Made by a program: the position numbers and the translations under genes. The notes beneath the pieces were generated by a model. It ran no database searches, was not told the origin of the DNA, and worked only from the letters and a program-made list of their open reading frames with translations. A DNA stretch of 64,000 nucleotides from Sipunculus nudus (lineage: Eukaryota; Annelida; Sipuncula; Golfingiida; Sipunculidae): contig CM049313.1 of the NCBI GenBank assembly GCA_026874595.1, forward strand, positions 25,726,008 through 25,790,007, in the 5' to 3' direction. Shown here in pieces: positions 35,511 to 48,487 of the stretch (within the stretch, counting starts at the first letter, position 1; each line of letters begins with the position of its first letter).

Positions 35511-37742
35511 TGACTTTCAGTCATGCTGAGCTATAGCAATCACTCTTTGTCCATCATCCGTCTGTCCGTCTGTCTGTCTGTCCGTCTGTCAGTCTCTCCG
35601 TTAACTAGGCACAAATCGTAACCGCTGGACCTAGAATCTTGTAACTTGACATTCTGAGAGGTCAATAAAAAATCTCCTTGGAAACCAGAAATTAGGTCTC
35701 TGTTACCCATATCCTTCGAGCTATGGGGCCCCAAAGTACCCCCCAGAATAGTAAAAAATTTCATACAAAAACTCATTAACTACATCACTGCTGGTCATGA
35801 TTTTTGGCATACATATTAATTATGAGATGTTAAATCAGTTCCTGCAGACTGGTGGGGCCACCTGTATTTTTCGATTTTTTACAAATTTTTTCCCCCTATT
35901 TTTGAGACCTTAAAAAATGTGAACATCTGTTTACAGGGCACAAATCGTAAAGACTGGACCAAGAATCTTCATCCTTGAGACAGTGAGAGACCTATGAAAA
36001 GTCTCCATGGAAACCAGAAATTAGGTCTCTGTTACCCATATCCTTTGAGCTATGGGGCCCCAAAGTACCCCTGAGAATAGTCAAAAATTTCATACAAAAA
36101 CTTCAATATCTCATTAACTACATCACTGATGGTCATGATTTTTAGCATACATATTGATCATGAGATGTTTCAACAGTTTTGGCAGACTGGTGGCGCCACC
36201 TGTATTTTTCGATTTTTTAGGAATTTTTTTCCCCTATTTTTGAGACCTTAAAAAATGTGAACATCTGTTTACAGGGCACAAATCGTATAGACTGGACCTA
36301 GAATCTTCATTCTTGACACAGTGAGAAACCTATGAAAAGTCTCCATGGAAACCAGAAATTAAGTCTCTGTTACCCATATCCTTTGAGCTATGGGGCCCCA
36401 AAGTACCCCCGAGAATAGTCAAAAATTTCATACAAAAACTTCAATATCTCATTAACTACATCACTGATGGTCATGATTTTTAGCATACATATTGATCATG
36501 AGATGTTACAACAGTTTCTGCAGACTGGTGGCGCCACCTGTATTTTTCGATTTTTTACGAATTGTTTTCTCTATTTTTGAGACCTTCAAAAATGTGAACA
36601 TCTGTTAACAGGGCACAAATCGTATAGACTGGACCTAGAATCTTCATTCTTGAGACAGTGAGAGACCTATGAAAAGTCTCCATGGAAACTATCAATAAGT
36701 TCTCTGTTACACATATCCTTCCGGCTATGGTGCCCCAAAGTACCCCCCAGAATTGTAAAAAATTTCATACTAAAACTTCAATATCTCATTTACTCATCAC
36801 TGATAGTCATGATTTTTGGCATACATATTGATCATGAGGTGTTCCATAAGTTTCTGCAGACTGGGTGCGCCACCTCAATTTTTTTCAAATTTTTACGAAT
36901 TTTTTTCTCTATTTTTGAGACCTTTAAAGATGTGGTTATCTGTCAACAGTTTACAAATCGTAACAACTGGACCTAGAATCTTCATTCTTGTCATGCGAGG
37001 AGGCCCATCAAAGTGTCTGTGGAAACCTGAAATTAGGTCTCTGTTTCCCATATCCTTCAAGCTATAGGACTCTGAAGTATCCCTCAGAATAATGGACAAT
37101 TTGATACAAAAGCTGAAGTATCTGAACAATTAATGCAGAGATCACCATGATTCTTTGCATGAACATTGATTATGGGGTGTTTCATCAGTTTCTGCAGACT
37201 TGTGGTGCCACCTTTATTTTATTCAATTTTTTAAAAATTTTTTCTCTATTTTTGAAACCTTTGAGGATGCTGTCATCTGTTAATGTAGCACAAATTGTAA
37301 CAACTGGACCTAGAATCTTCATTCTTGTGATGCAAGGAGGCCCATGAAAAGTGTCTGTGGAAACATGAAATTAGGTCTCTGTTACCTATATCCTTCAAGC
37401 TTTAGGACTCCGAAGTATCCCTCAGAATAATGGAAAATTTGATACAAAAGCTGAAGTATCTGAACAACTAATGCAGAGATCACTATGATTCTTTGCATGG
37501 ATATTGACCATTAAGTGTTTTTATTAGTTTCTGCAGACTGATAGAGCCACCTGTATTTTTTTTTAAAGTTTACGCATTTTTTCTCTATTTTTGAGATATA
37601 TAAATACAGACACAATCTTGGCCTGTTGGTTAATCTGTTTGATGCTTCAGTTGAATGAGTATATACTACCATTCAGATGATAAAATTTCCTTTTGCAAAT
37701 CTCTTCCCAGTCAGCTGAGCGTCATGACCCATGGGTCACTTG
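35511..37742 (+). mobile_element. Complete family A Helitron-like element with six 337-bp repeats
   Basis: The 5' hairpin is AGCTCAGCTGAC-tttca-GTCATGCTGAGCT (35513-35542), then a CCGTCTGTC run and TTAAC. Six units with the landmark ACAAATCGTA at 35611, 35940, 36278, 36615, 36953 and (ACAAATTGTA) 37290 give a period of 329-338 bp. Each has TGGACCTAGAATCTTCATT, GAAATTAGGTCTCTGTTAC and TGGTGGCGCCACCTGTATTT. The 3' end is TCAGCTGAGC (37711-37720), the 14-bp palindrome TGACCCATGGGTCA (37725-37738) and CTTG (37739-37742) followed by T. Best preserved example of the family in the window. Confidence 0.8.
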
Positions 37743-37743
37743 T

Positions 37744-38800
37744 TCTCTGTAAGGAGAGTGAATCATCACGGCTGTGAAGAGTAACTCTCAGGTACTCCCA
37801 ACTAGAAAAATCTACATTTGTGCTGTAGTGTTGTCATGTAATTTAGCAGTAGAATGGGTTAGTTTGCTCATATTGGATTACATATTGCATCATTTTATGA
37901 TATATCTGATCATTTATTGATATGGTCATTGGAGTAACAGGTGTGGTATTAGGTAGATATATACATTAATTATATATTGTCCAGTTATGTTAGTCATGTA
38001 ATTTGTCCATTTAATTTTCATTATCTTTAAGCCTTCACAAAGCTTGGTTGATTGGTTATCAATATATGACAGATTTGTTGCTTCTCTGTCTGTGTGTTGG
38101 CTGGCATCGCTTGCTGTGATACAGACTTGCTTTATTTCTCTATATATCATCAGCTGTATTTATGATATACCTTTCTTTGTTAGTTACAGACATGCAGGTT
38201 TGCTGAAGGTTAGCTCAGGATAAAATTCTCTTGGTTGATTTTCCACATATCTGCAAATGTGGTCAGCACCCATAGTCTTTGAAAAAAATGGCATTACTAT
38301 TTAATAGTGCAAACTGTTTATATGTGTACGTATATGGCCCTCTGATGGCCATTTAAAAAACAGATTGAATGAAAGCAGATTGGAGAATGATTAGGTTATG
38401 GCAAAAATCATTAGAAATATATCACTGCAATAACCAAACCTGTTTAAACAATCCTGTTGCCAAATGATATTAAAAATTTTATGAAATCTGTCTCCTCCTA
38501 ATTCGACTAATAAGTTGGTGGTATGCCCAATTCTCCATATGTTTTGTAAATGTTTTGATCACATTATTTATGTCACATTTTAGATGCCTTCCTCTTTTCT
38601 TGTGAGAATCTAATAAGTATTCCTAACATCTCATCACCACCATCACCATCATGTATGATATGTTTGATTATTGAAGGGAGCTTGGTTCAGCCCCTTAAAC
38701 ACTATTGTGTTTACACTGATTTTGTTTTATTCAATCAATAATTTTGAAACAGTTGAATAATGAATTACACTTCACTGATAAAATAAGAGGACATGTTGTT

Positions 38801-38833
<33 letters not shown>

Positions 38834-39476
38834 CTTGCATGGATTAACAAAAATAAGTTGTGATATTTGCTTGTTGTTCCTTTGGTGCAGCTAAATGTGT
38901 ATAAAAGGAAGTATTAGTATAGCATGATAGCTATTACATTATCATACCTATCAACTTAAATATTTGTTGTTAACTGATTCTGTATTATCATACCTATCAG
39001 AGGTATCTGTAGAGATCATGCTTTGTCTGTCATCCTTTGGTAGTCTAGTCATCTGTTAGAAATCATAACGTTGGAGTTGGATCTAGAAACTTCTTACTTA
39101 ACATCCATGGAGGTCCTTAAGATATCCTTGGAAGCCTGAAATTAGGTCTCTGTGACCTATATTTTCTGAGTTTCAGGGCTTGCTTGTGCTCCCCGGATTT
39201 ATTAAAAATTTGCAAAAAAAATTCCAGATCATGGATCCTCTATTTTTTAGACTGCCCATAACATCGATACAGGTAGTATCTGAAAGCTATTTGGTTGTAA
39301 GATGATAAATTACTGTTGTGAATGTTAGCCTATGTCATTACCCATGGTTCATTATTTTAAACTGATTTGACATTGCCATACTTATCAAATTTAATGTGTG
39401 ACTAAGTTATATATATTAAAAGAAAAATAAGAGTTGGACAAAGTTAGGTGCTCTTGGTTTAGTCCTGTACCTGTGG
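37744..39476. other. Intergenic stretch without a recognised gene
   Basis: AT-rich, with a (CA)n(TA)n microsatellite at about 38800-38832. 39050-39200 shows one decayed unit like those of family A (GGAAGCCTGAAATTAGGTCT). No exon signal. Confidence 0.5.
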
Positions 39477-39950
39477 ATGTCAAGGTACCAGCCTTATCTA
39501 TCGAGGTACCAGCCTTATCTATCGAGGTACCAGTCTTCCCTATTGAGGTACCTTGCCTATCAAGGTACCAGCCTTATCTATCGAGGTACCAGCCTTATCT
39601 ATAAAGGTACCACCTTATCCTTCAAGGTACCAGCCTTATCTGTCAAAGTACCAGCCTTATCTATCGAGGTACCAGTCTTCCCTATTGAGGTACCTTGCCT
39701 ATCAAGGTACCAGCCTTATCTATCGAGGTACCAGCCTTATCTATCAAGGTTCCACCTTATCTATCAAGGTATCAGCCTTATCTATCAAGGTACCAGCCTT
39801 ATCTATCGAGGTACCAGCCTTATCTATCAAGGTACCAGCCTTATCTGTCAAGGTATCAGCCTTATCTGTCAAGGTACCAGCCTTATCTGTCAAGGTACCA
39901 GCCTTATCTGTCAAGGTACCAGCCTTATCTATCAAGGTACCATCCCTGTA
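39477..39950 (+). repeat. 21-bp minisatellite, about 22 copies
   Basis: Unit GGTACCAGCCTTATCTATCA plus A, with variants TCTGTC, ATCGAGG and a shorter CTTGCCTATCAAG form. A higher-order block (GTCTTCCCTATTGAGGTACC) occurs twice, at 39533 and 39674. Since 21 is a multiple of three, each frame gives a seven-residue repeat (YLSRYQP, ALSIKVP, GTSLIYQ; minus strand AGTLIDK) and long ORFs of up to 162 codons. No start context, splice or flanking coding sequence supports a gene. Confidence 0.93.
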
Positions 39951-41018
39951 CAGAATTACTCCTGACAACAATCATAGATTCCACTAACTAACATTTTCCT
40001 TTAGGTGTTTTTGCATGGTATTAGACACAGCTATGTGGAATACTTTTGAAGCTTTGTATAATCAGTTAAAATTTTGCAGAAAAATGGTTAGGTAAACCTG
40101 ATGGTGATAGCATAAAACATAATATATACTCAGTTTTTGAATGAAAGGAAACTTTTTTATTAATTACATTTCATTTCATATAGTGCTGGTGTATAAGAAT
40201 ATCAATAAATTTTCATTTTTTTTATCATTTGATTAAGAAAAAAAAAATTCTGTTCTGGTGATGGTATTTTATGTGACAGCCAAAATCCAGAATGTGTTGT
40301 ATAATGTTGGGAATCATGCAAATGCATTGAACATATTTGTATCATTTTACAGTGTGAGTACATGGTGAAATAATCATGCAGTGATCACAGGCTTTAAGCA
40401 TTCCATTTCATACTTGCACATACGTACTTCCATTTGAGGTAGATATGTGGATGGCTGAACTGTAGACATGCCATGGCTGTTACACTTAACAATAGGCCTG
40501 TCTCAAAGACATGGTATATAGTCAAAGAGTGAACATATCAGGCGAAAAACACTACATCAATCACTCATTAGTGACAGTTACAAAAATAGTGAAGCAATCA
40601 AGGTAACCCCTAATCAAATAAATGTATTAGCCATCCACTGAGTGGAGATAATTCACTTTTCACATATATTCACTGAACAGACACATCTCCAGGTGTATAA
40701 TGCAAGACTTCTAGAGTGTAGCCACCTGTTAATATGGCACCTTTTTGAGTTAAAGGGCAGCAAGATCTCTCAACTTATAATAGCTGTATCCTATCAGTAC
40801 AGGCAGCAGACTTGTGATGCAGCATTTTAATATAGCTCAATATATATAATAACTATTGTCACACGTGGACTTGGATAACTGCTCAATTTATCTGATTGTG
40901 TTTTATGAATAAATTCAGTGTGAATTATTGATTATTATTTCTTTGGATGATGAGACTATTTGAATGTAAAGACCAGGGGTGAATCTAGTGAGGTGTAGCG
41001 GGCGCCAGCGCACTCATT
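39951..41018. other. Intergenic stretch without a recognised feature
   Basis: AT-rich unique-looking sequence. No exon, RNA gene or element ends seen. Confidence 0.45.
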
Positions 41019-41019
41019 T

Positions 41020-41623
41020 TAGCTCAGGTTACTGTGAGTCATCTGATCTGAGCTATAGTCATTGGTCATTTGTTTGTTGGCTGTTCGTCGCGGCGTCCAG
41101 GACCCGTTTTGAAACTTTGGCCTACAAATCCAATAATCAGCATACAGTTAGATGTAACCATAACCTTTATTTTAACCTTTTTTCCCCTTTATAGCATGAC
41201 TGTAGGTTTCAGGCCACAATTTTCATATATTACAGAGTACAATACATGTTTATTAGATTTAGTTTATACTCATTTGAAAATGTATAATTCTAATTATTAT
41301 ACAACAGCTGATCTCCACTTTCTTCCTTTCTGTAATTTACAGGGTTTTATATATTGCCAGAAATTTGTTATTTTAAACACATATTACTTTCACATAGTTG
41401 AAATACTGATAGTTTTACAAATATGTGATCATGAGAGGTTTCTGTATCTTTGATATAGTCCATAAAAGTGCACATGTTGTGTTTTGTCTTGCATTTATAT
41501 ATTTAGTATTTGATTATCACCAAATAGCAAGGCCATTTCTTCTTTGTTTTTCAAATGGTAATATGTAAAGAAATAGAGAATTTAACAAGGTTTAGTTGAG
41601 CGCGATGACCCATCTGTCCCTTA
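41020..41623 (+). mobile_element. Short family A Helitron-like element without internal repeats
   Basis: Begins TAGCTCAGGTTACTGTGAGT with the second hairpin arm GATCTGAGCTATAG. The interior matches 560-1020 and 12750-13200. It ends TAGTTGAGCGCGATGACCCAT, then CTGTCC and CTTA (41620-41623) next to T. At 604 bp it shows the minimal form of the family. Confidence 0.65.
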
Positions 41624-41885
41624 TTTTTACCTAAAATGGGAATAGAAATAGAACAATTCGCGCGTAATACAGACAAGCAGCGTCAGATTTTGTGAATCGT
41701 ACCTTTTTCTTCCCCATACCTTGGTATACCTCGGGCCTAAGATCACCATAATTATTTTCAGGCTCTTGCATTCCATCCAGAGTTGACATCGTCCTAGAAC
41801 ATCTGCTGGTTATCAATCAAAACCCAGCCATAGAGTCCTCTCATGGTTCTCAGTTCTCAGACATTTTGTTTTAAGGTCAGGTCAA
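41624..41885. other. Intergenic spacer
   Basis: Nothing recognised; a minus-strand ORF of 61 codons (41631-41816) has no family signature. CTCATGGTTCTCAG at about 41841 is a stray half-unit of the 38-bp repeat that follows. Confidence 0.4.
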
Positions 41886-43674
41886 TGGTCTCTATGTGGC
41901 ACTGTTTATTGAATTAGGATGAAGAGATCTATACAATCAGAATGATATGTTGTTGTCTGAATGTCAGGTTTTATATGCAAGGGGTTAGTAATAATCCAGA
42001 AGTCATAACCTGTAGTCCTAGGATATCATCATGGTTCTCAGACATGCTGTAAGTCCAGGGATATCATCATGGTTCTCAGACATGCTATCAGTCCAGGGAT
42101 ATCATCATGGTTCTCAGACATGCTATCAGTCCAGGGATATCATCATGGTTCTCAGACATGCCATCAGTCCAGGGATATCATCATGGTTCCCAGACATGCT
42201 ATCAGTCCAGGGATATCATCATGGTTCCCAGACATGCTATCAGTCCAGGGATATCATAATGGTTCTCAGACATGCTATCAGTCCAGGGATATCATCATGG
42301 TTCTCAGACATGCTGTGAGTCCAGGGATATCATCATGGTTCTCAGACATGCTATCAGTCCAGGGATATCATCATGGTTCTCAGACATGCTGGAGTCCAGG
42401 GATATCACCATGGTTCTCAGACATGCTGTCAGTCCAGGGATATCATCATGGTTCTCAGACATGCTGTGAGTCCAGGGATATCATCATGGTTCTCAGACAT
42501 GCTGTGAGTCCAAGGATATCATCATGGTTCTCAAACATGCTGTGAGTCCAGGGATATCATCATGGTTCTCAAACATGCTGTGAGTCCAGGGATATCATCA
42601 TGGTTCTCAGACATGCTATCAGTCCAGGGATATCATCATGGTTCTCAGACATGCTGTGAGTCCAGGGATATCATCATGGTTCTCAGACATGCTGTGAGTC
42701 CAGGGATATCATCATGGTTCTCAGACATGCTATCAGTGCAGAGATATCATCATGGTTCTCAGACATGCTATCAGTCCAGGGATATCATCATGGTTCTCAG
42801 ACATGCTATCAGTCCAGGGATATCATCATGGTTCTCAGACATGCTATCAGTCCAGGGATATCATCATGGTTCTCAGGACATCATCATGGTTCTCAGACAT
42901 GCTATCAGTCCAGGGAAATCATCATGGTTCTCAGACATGCCTAGAGTCCAGGGATATCATCATGGTTCTCAGACATACTATCAGTCCAGGGATATCATCA
43001 TGGTTCTCAGACATGCTATCAGTCCAGGGATATCATCATGGTTCTCAGACATGCTATCAGTCGAGGGATATCATCATGGTTCTCAGATATGCTATCAGTC
43101 CTGGAATGTTATCATGGTTTCATGGTTCTCTCTAAATCAATTAAATCAATCAATGTCCATGCCGATTATCCTGCATCCAACTAACGCACGACAATATTCA
43201 GTACCACTCTGGTTTTGTGTGTTTCATCCCAGACGCACTCACAGCAGACACAAATTGCCGGATTACCAGTCTGTTTGTAATTATGATATCCACTCTGAAG
43301 ACCATTACAAAGGTATCTAAGTGGTTGTCCTCAGATCTAGACTCTCAGGACTCTCTGATCTGACACTGGATCAGACACTGACAAACACGGACCCGCCTCT
43401 TAACCGCAAACAACTGTCAGACTACACTTCACAGACGCGCTGATCTGTGGCTTGTATACGCTTGCTGACGTCACACGTTCTGACCGTCTTCTGGCCATCA
43501 TTTCACAGAATTATCTTGCTTGTCATTAACTGCATTAATCCTAAATGGATACGCCTCCAGAGAGCAAACCATCAGAAAAAGCAAATAGGCAATTAGAACC
43601 ATCTCGCCCTAAATCGGTTTCCACGGAATTAAACTTTACTTAAATGAATATAAATGTGACACCTGGGTTCTCAA
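41886..43674 (+). repeat. Tandem segmental duplication, copy 1
   Basis: From TGGTCTCTATGTGGCACTGT to ACACCTGGGTTCTCAA, repeated at 43675-45670. Three parts: a 130-bp leader, a 38-bp minisatellite array, and a 560-bp tail (GTCCATGCCGATTATCCTGC ... AACTTTACTTAAATGAATAT). Leader and tail differ by only a few bases between the copies. Confidence 0.92.
42017..43108 (+). repeat. 38-bp minisatellite array 1 (about 28 copies)
   Basis: Unit GGATATCATCATGGTTCTCA plus GACATGCTATCAGTCCAG. Two main variants, GCTATCAGTCC and GCTGTGAGTCC, are clustered rather than random. A partial unit (CAGGACATCATCATGG) is at about 42873. All three forward frames are open and give the same 38-residue repeat over three units; this follows from the absence of stops in the unit and is not evidence of a gene. 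Confidence 0.95.
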
Positions 43675-45670
43675 TGGTCTCTATGTGGCACTGTTTATTG
43701 AATTAGGATGAAGAGATCTATACGATCAGAATGATATGTTGTTGTCTGAATGTCAGGTTTTATATGCAAGGGGTTAGTAATAATCAAGAAGTCATAACCT
43801 ATAGTCCTAGGATATCATCATGGTTCTCAGACATGCTGTAAGTCCAGGGATATCATCATGGTTCTCAGACATGCTGTAAGTCCAGGGATATCATCATGGT
43901 TCTCAGACATGCTATCAGTCCAGGGATATCATCATGGTTCTCAGACATGCTATCAGTCCAGGGATATCATCATGGTTCTCAGACATGCTATCAGTCCAGG
44001 GATATCATCATGGTTCTCAGACATGCTGTGAGTCCAGGGATATCATCATGGTTCTCAGACATGCTGTGAGTCCAGGGATATCATCATGGTTCTCAGACAT
44101 GCTGTGAGTCCAGGGATATCATCATGGTTCTCAGACATGCTGTGAGTCCAGGGATATCATCATGGTTCTCAGACATGCTATCAGTCCAGGGATATCATCA
44201 TGGTTCTCAGACATGCTGTGAGTCCAGGGATATCATCATGGTTCTCAGACATGCTGTGAGTCCAGGGATATCATCATGGTTCTCAGACATGCTATCAGTC
44301 CAGGGATATCATCATGGTTCTCAGACATGCTATCAGTCCAGGGATATCATCATGGTTCTCAGACATGCTATCAGTCCAGAGATATCATCATGGTTCTCAG
44401 ACATGCTATCAGTCCAGGGATATCATCATGGTTCTCAGACATGCTATCAGTCCAGGGATATCATCATGGTTCTCAGACATGCTATCAGTCCAGGGATATC
44501 ATCATGGTTCTCAGACATGCTATCAGTCCAGGGATATCATCATGGTTCTCAGACATGCTATCAGTCCAGGGATATCATCATGGTTCTCAGACATGCTATC
44601 AGTCCAGGGATATCATCATGGTTCTCAGACATGCTGTGAGTCCAGGGATATCATCATGGTTCTCAGACATGCTGTGAGTCCAGGGATATCATCATGGTTC
44701 TCAGACATGCTATTAGTCCAGGGATACCATCATAGTTCTCAGACATGCTATCAGTCCAGGGATACCATCATGGTTCTCAGACATGCTGTGAGTCCAGGGA
44801 TACCATCATGGTTCTCAGACATGCTGTGAGTCCAGGGATACCATCATGGTTCTCAGACATGCTGTGAGTCCAGGGATATCATCATGGTTCTCAGACATGC
44901 TGTGAGTCCAGGGATATCATCATGGTTCTCAGACATGCTGTGAGTCCAGGGATATCATCATGGTTCTCAGACATACTATCAGTCCAGGGATATCATCATG
45001 GTTCTCAGACATGCTATCAGTCCAGGGATATCATCATGGTTCTCAGACATGCTATTAGTCCAGGGATATCATCATGGTTCTCAGATATGCTATCAGTCCT
45101 GGAATGTTATCATGGTTTCATGGTTCTCTCTAAATCAATTAAATCAATTAATGTCCATGCCAATTATCCTGCATCCAACTAACGCACGACAATATTCAGT
45201 ACCACTCTGGTTTTGTGTGTATCATCCCAGACGCACTCACAGCAGACACAAATTGCCGGATTACCAGTCCGTTTGTAATTATGATATCCACTCTGAAGTC
45301 CATTACAAAGGTATCTAAGTGGTCGTCCTCAGATATTGACTCTCAGGACTCTCTGATCTGACACTGGATCAGACACTGACAAACATGGACCCGCCTCTTA
45401 ACCGCAAACAACCGTCAGACTACACCTCACAGACGCGCTGATCCGTGGCTTGTATACGCTTGCTGACGTCACACGTTCTGACCGTCTTCTGGCCATCATT
45501 TCACAGAATTATCTTGCTTGTCATTAACTGCATTAATCCTAAATGGATACGCCTCCAGAGAGCAAACCATCAGAAAAAGCAAATAGGCAATAAGAACCGT
45601 CTCGCCCTAAATCGGTTTCCACGGAATTAAACTGTACTTAAATGAATATAAATGTGACACCTGGGTTCTC
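43675..45670 (+). repeat. Tandem segmental duplication, copy 2
   Basis: Same leader-array-tail order as 41886-43674. It is about 210 bp longer because its array has about six more units. It ends ACACCTGGGTTCTC before unrelated sequence. Confidence 0.92.
43805..45107 (+). repeat. 38-bp minisatellite array 2 (about 34 copies)
   Basis: Same unit as array 1. Runs of identical units (44430-44620) alternate with GCTGTGAGT runs; a GGATACCATCAT variant cluster at 44720-44850 is private to this copy, so the arrays have diverged by local unit turnover. Confidence 0.95.
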
Positions 45671-46276
45671 TAAACTAAGTTCTCACTCAAACATCTTAAC
45701 ATGGTACTCCATATATTGTACAATAGATTTTTTAAACAATTATCTGGTTATACTTCTTACTTAATTATGCAATAAAATAACTAAGTCACAATCCAATATA
45801 TATGAAGAATAAAGTAATCTTCAAGTGATTTAATGCCCGTGTGTTCGGCTGAAGATCCACACGCCCGTGTTGACGTTACTAGGGTTTTACAGTCTCACTG
45901 GGATTCTCCTGGATCTGAGCTTGATTCGAGGAAGTATTTGCAAATGGTAGCTTATCTCACCTAATAATCAGGAGCCTCCTACCATAAGGAAGTGGATCTT
46001 GCACTCTTCCATTTGGTTGACAAGCGAAGACGTAATCAGGTAACCATGCTACTACTGTACATCCATGCTTTAAGTTTAGGACAAATTTCATGACCTCTTT
46101 GTTTGTGATAAGCTTTCCCAAACTTGCTGGAGATGGACTCTCAAACATGTACCGATAACAGAATTACCGTTATTTTATTTACAATAGCCTCTGTTTAATG
46201 TGATTACTACATCACGTATATATAACAAATATAGGGGGTCCGCCCCCCCCCCCCATTACTCTCGCCGTTACCTTTT
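45671..46276. other. Intergenic stretch; holds a possible minus-strand exon
   Basis: Unique-looking sequence after the duplicated block. A possible exon at 45961-46148 is described separately. A C-run lies at about 46242-46253. Confidence 0.4.
45961..46148 (-). CDS. Possible first exon of an unknown gene (low confidence)
   Basis: The minus-strand frame starts ATG at 46148 (MFESPSPASLGKLITNKEVM) and continues KFVLNLKHGCTVVAWLPDYV to YGRRLLII; the exon would end at 45961 with ATTATTAG followed by GTGAGATAAG, an excellent donor. Base composition is more balanced than the surroundings. No domain is recognised, no acceptor is seen upstream and no second exon was found on the minus strand. It could equally be a chance ORF. 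Confidence 0.25.
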
Positions 46277-47280
46277 TAGCGAACCTGTGAGCTAATGCGA
46301 TGGTGTGGCGTCGTCCGTCTCTCGTCTGTACGTTAACCCATACTATCTCGAAAACCACAAGAGCTAGCATTACGAAATATTATGAAAAAAATTAGCCATC
46401 TGAAAAAACTCTATCGGATTTTGCTTATATTTTGGCTAACTGCATTTTATTAGATTTTTATCCTTGAAACAATCACTCTCAAGTTTGTTCGAATGGTTAA
46501 AGTTCGGTAATTTTTAGCCGAGTTACAGGAAGTTGAACTTAGTCATCTGTCCAAAAAAGCATTATAAAATTTCAATCTCAGAAACGGCTGGAGCTATCAT
46601 CACCAAATTTCATGCCAAGTTGGTCACATGCGTCATATCTTGAAATTCAGGTATTGGTGGCGCCACCTGCATCGGCCTTTTTTGAACGGAGGTCATCAGT
46701 GCCTGTTTCATACTGAGGGCTACAAAGGACTGTATGTCCAAGTTGTTAAATATATTTAATAAAATATAATATATATATAATAAAATATAAAATATAATAT
46801 TAAATATTCCTAGGGTAGTGCTTTCTGAAGTTTGTTCAAATGGTCTCTGTTTAGTGACTTTTGGCTGAGTTATGGGAAGTTGAATTTAGTCATATGCCAT
46901 AACAGCCCATTTTAGCTCAGTGGCTACAATGATCTTAGTCTCAAAAACCACTCGGCAAAATTCATAAATCTCACACATTAATTATCCTCAGATGTTGATA
47001 ATTCAAGTTTGCTCAAATGGTTTTGGTTCAGTGCTTTTTGGCTGAGTTCCAGGAAGCTGAGCTTAGCCAGTTTGCTGTATCTTCCATTATGAGTTAAAAC
47101 CTGCAAAACGTTTTCGACTGATGCCACTGAAGCCAATTTGTTTTATATTTTACAAGAATAATCCCCACAATAATTCTTATAATAATTGCCTTTAATGCTT
47201 CCACATGAATGATTTTTGGCTGAAATATGGAGATGGAATTGAGTCATTTTACCAGATATTTTAGCTGTGTGAAGCAGTTA
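46277..47280 (+). repeat. Degenerate tandem repeat, Helitron-like start (possible family D)
   Basis: Begins TTAGCGAACCTGTGAGCTAA (a TTAGC/GCTAA hairpin), then GGCGTCGTCCGTCTCTCGTC and ACGTTAAC, as other Helitron-like families here begin. At least four decayed units follow with GTT(C/T)GAATGGTT or GCTCAAATGG and TTTTTGGCTGAGTTNNNGGAAG at 46510, 46855, 47030 and 47210. No clear 3' end was found. Confidence 0.45.
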
Positions 47281-47640
47281 CATCTAGCCTGGCACCAGTT
47301 TATCAGCATCTATTACAACATGCCACTAGACTTTAAGATTTCAGGTTAAATAGCTCGGCAGACTGCCCACTATTTCAGATTTAGCTACAGGCCAAAGGTC
47401 AGCCCGGATCTATTTATAGCTTTGGCAGACTGGCAACTGCATCAGATTAGGCAACAGGTCAAGAGTTCACTCAGTACAGTAGCTGCATTCTATTTATAGC
47501 TTTGGCAGACCGCCCACTGTATCAGATGTGGCACCAAAGGCCAGTCAGGATCTGTTTATAGCTTTGGCAAACTGCCAACTGTGTCAGGTTATGCAACAGG
47601 TCAAGAGTTCACTCAGTGCAGCCAGGTACACGTCAGTCTA
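47281..47640 (+). repeat. Short tandem repeat block of about 120 bp units
   Basis: Two and a half units with ATTTATAGCTTTGGCAGAC (47407, 47489, 47555) and GCAACAGGTCAAGAGTTCAC (47450, 47595); two half-unit types alternate (GCCCACT and GCCAACTG). Confidence 0.8.
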
Positions 47641-47649
47641 GCCAGGTGT

Positions 47650-48357
47650 AACCTTTTTGAAAAAGGGTAGCTTTTATTCACATTTTCACACACCATGTCA
47701 AGTGTTGTTTACTTCAAGCCAACCCAGCCAAGTGGTCTGCAGTGAGAGATACAACGCTTATCAGCTTAGCTAGGCTTCACCTCTGCCCTGCCCTGTCCCC
47801 CTGCCCCCAGATAGCATGCATAAAAGAGAAGAATATAATAATTTTCTATATTTATTTCATTCTTATTCTAGACCTTTTTAACATTTTGGATTTTGTATTG
47901 TATCACAAGGGGTTACAATGATTAAAGTGCACATTTAATTGTGTCCACAAAGTGATGTATTGCTATAAAAAGTGTGGATATTCACAATATCAGGAATTCC
48001 TTATTCCAGAAGAGAAAAAAACCTTTCGTTTTTTTAAACATGTGTGAAATTTAATATTTATTTCAGTATTAATTTATAGTTGAGATAATAATTAGCATAA
48101 TGATATTGCTTGTCCCTAATCCAACCAGCAGTGTGTATACCTGATTTGAAAAGGGAATTTTTTATCAAATTTACTGAATCTTTTATTTAGTTAACAAAAT
48201 TAAACATGTACCGAAAACTCCAATGTACAAAACCTTTTTAATATATTATTATTTAAAGAATAATCTTAAAGATGCCATGTTGTTGCATTCTGGTTTTAAG
48301 TGATATTTTTAAATATCTTTTAAATTCAGTTTAAACATTTTGTGATTTTAAAAATAA
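47650..48357 (+). repeat. Dispersed repeat copy 2, cut by a Helitron 5' end
   Basis: Homologous to 33650-34310 and continues to AAAAATAA directly before the Helitron start at 48358. The other copy continues past this point, so the Helitron inserted here between A and T. Confidence 0.75.
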
Positions 48358-48487
48358 TCTATATATTAATAGCGTAAGGCGATTTTTGTAATTTTCCGTA
48401 TCTCCTCTGATACCAGCGTACGGATTGCCATGAATTTCGACATACATATGCTCCGGTGGTGTCCGAAGAGATTCCACCCACTCTTAT

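Noticed and set aside
39477-39991. Heptad-like repeat proteins (YLSRYQP; minus AGTLIDK)
   Set aside because: A 21-bp tandem repeat gives seven-residue periodicity in every open frame; no coding context.
42031-45318. Long ORFs (up to 252 codons) with a 38-residue repeat
   Set aside because: All three forward frames are open with the same repeat because the 38-bp unit has no stop. Pure minisatellite effect; no splice signals or conserved domain.
41886-45670. CRISPR-like array
   Set aside because: Units are directly adjacent without unique spacers, and the genome is eukaryotic.
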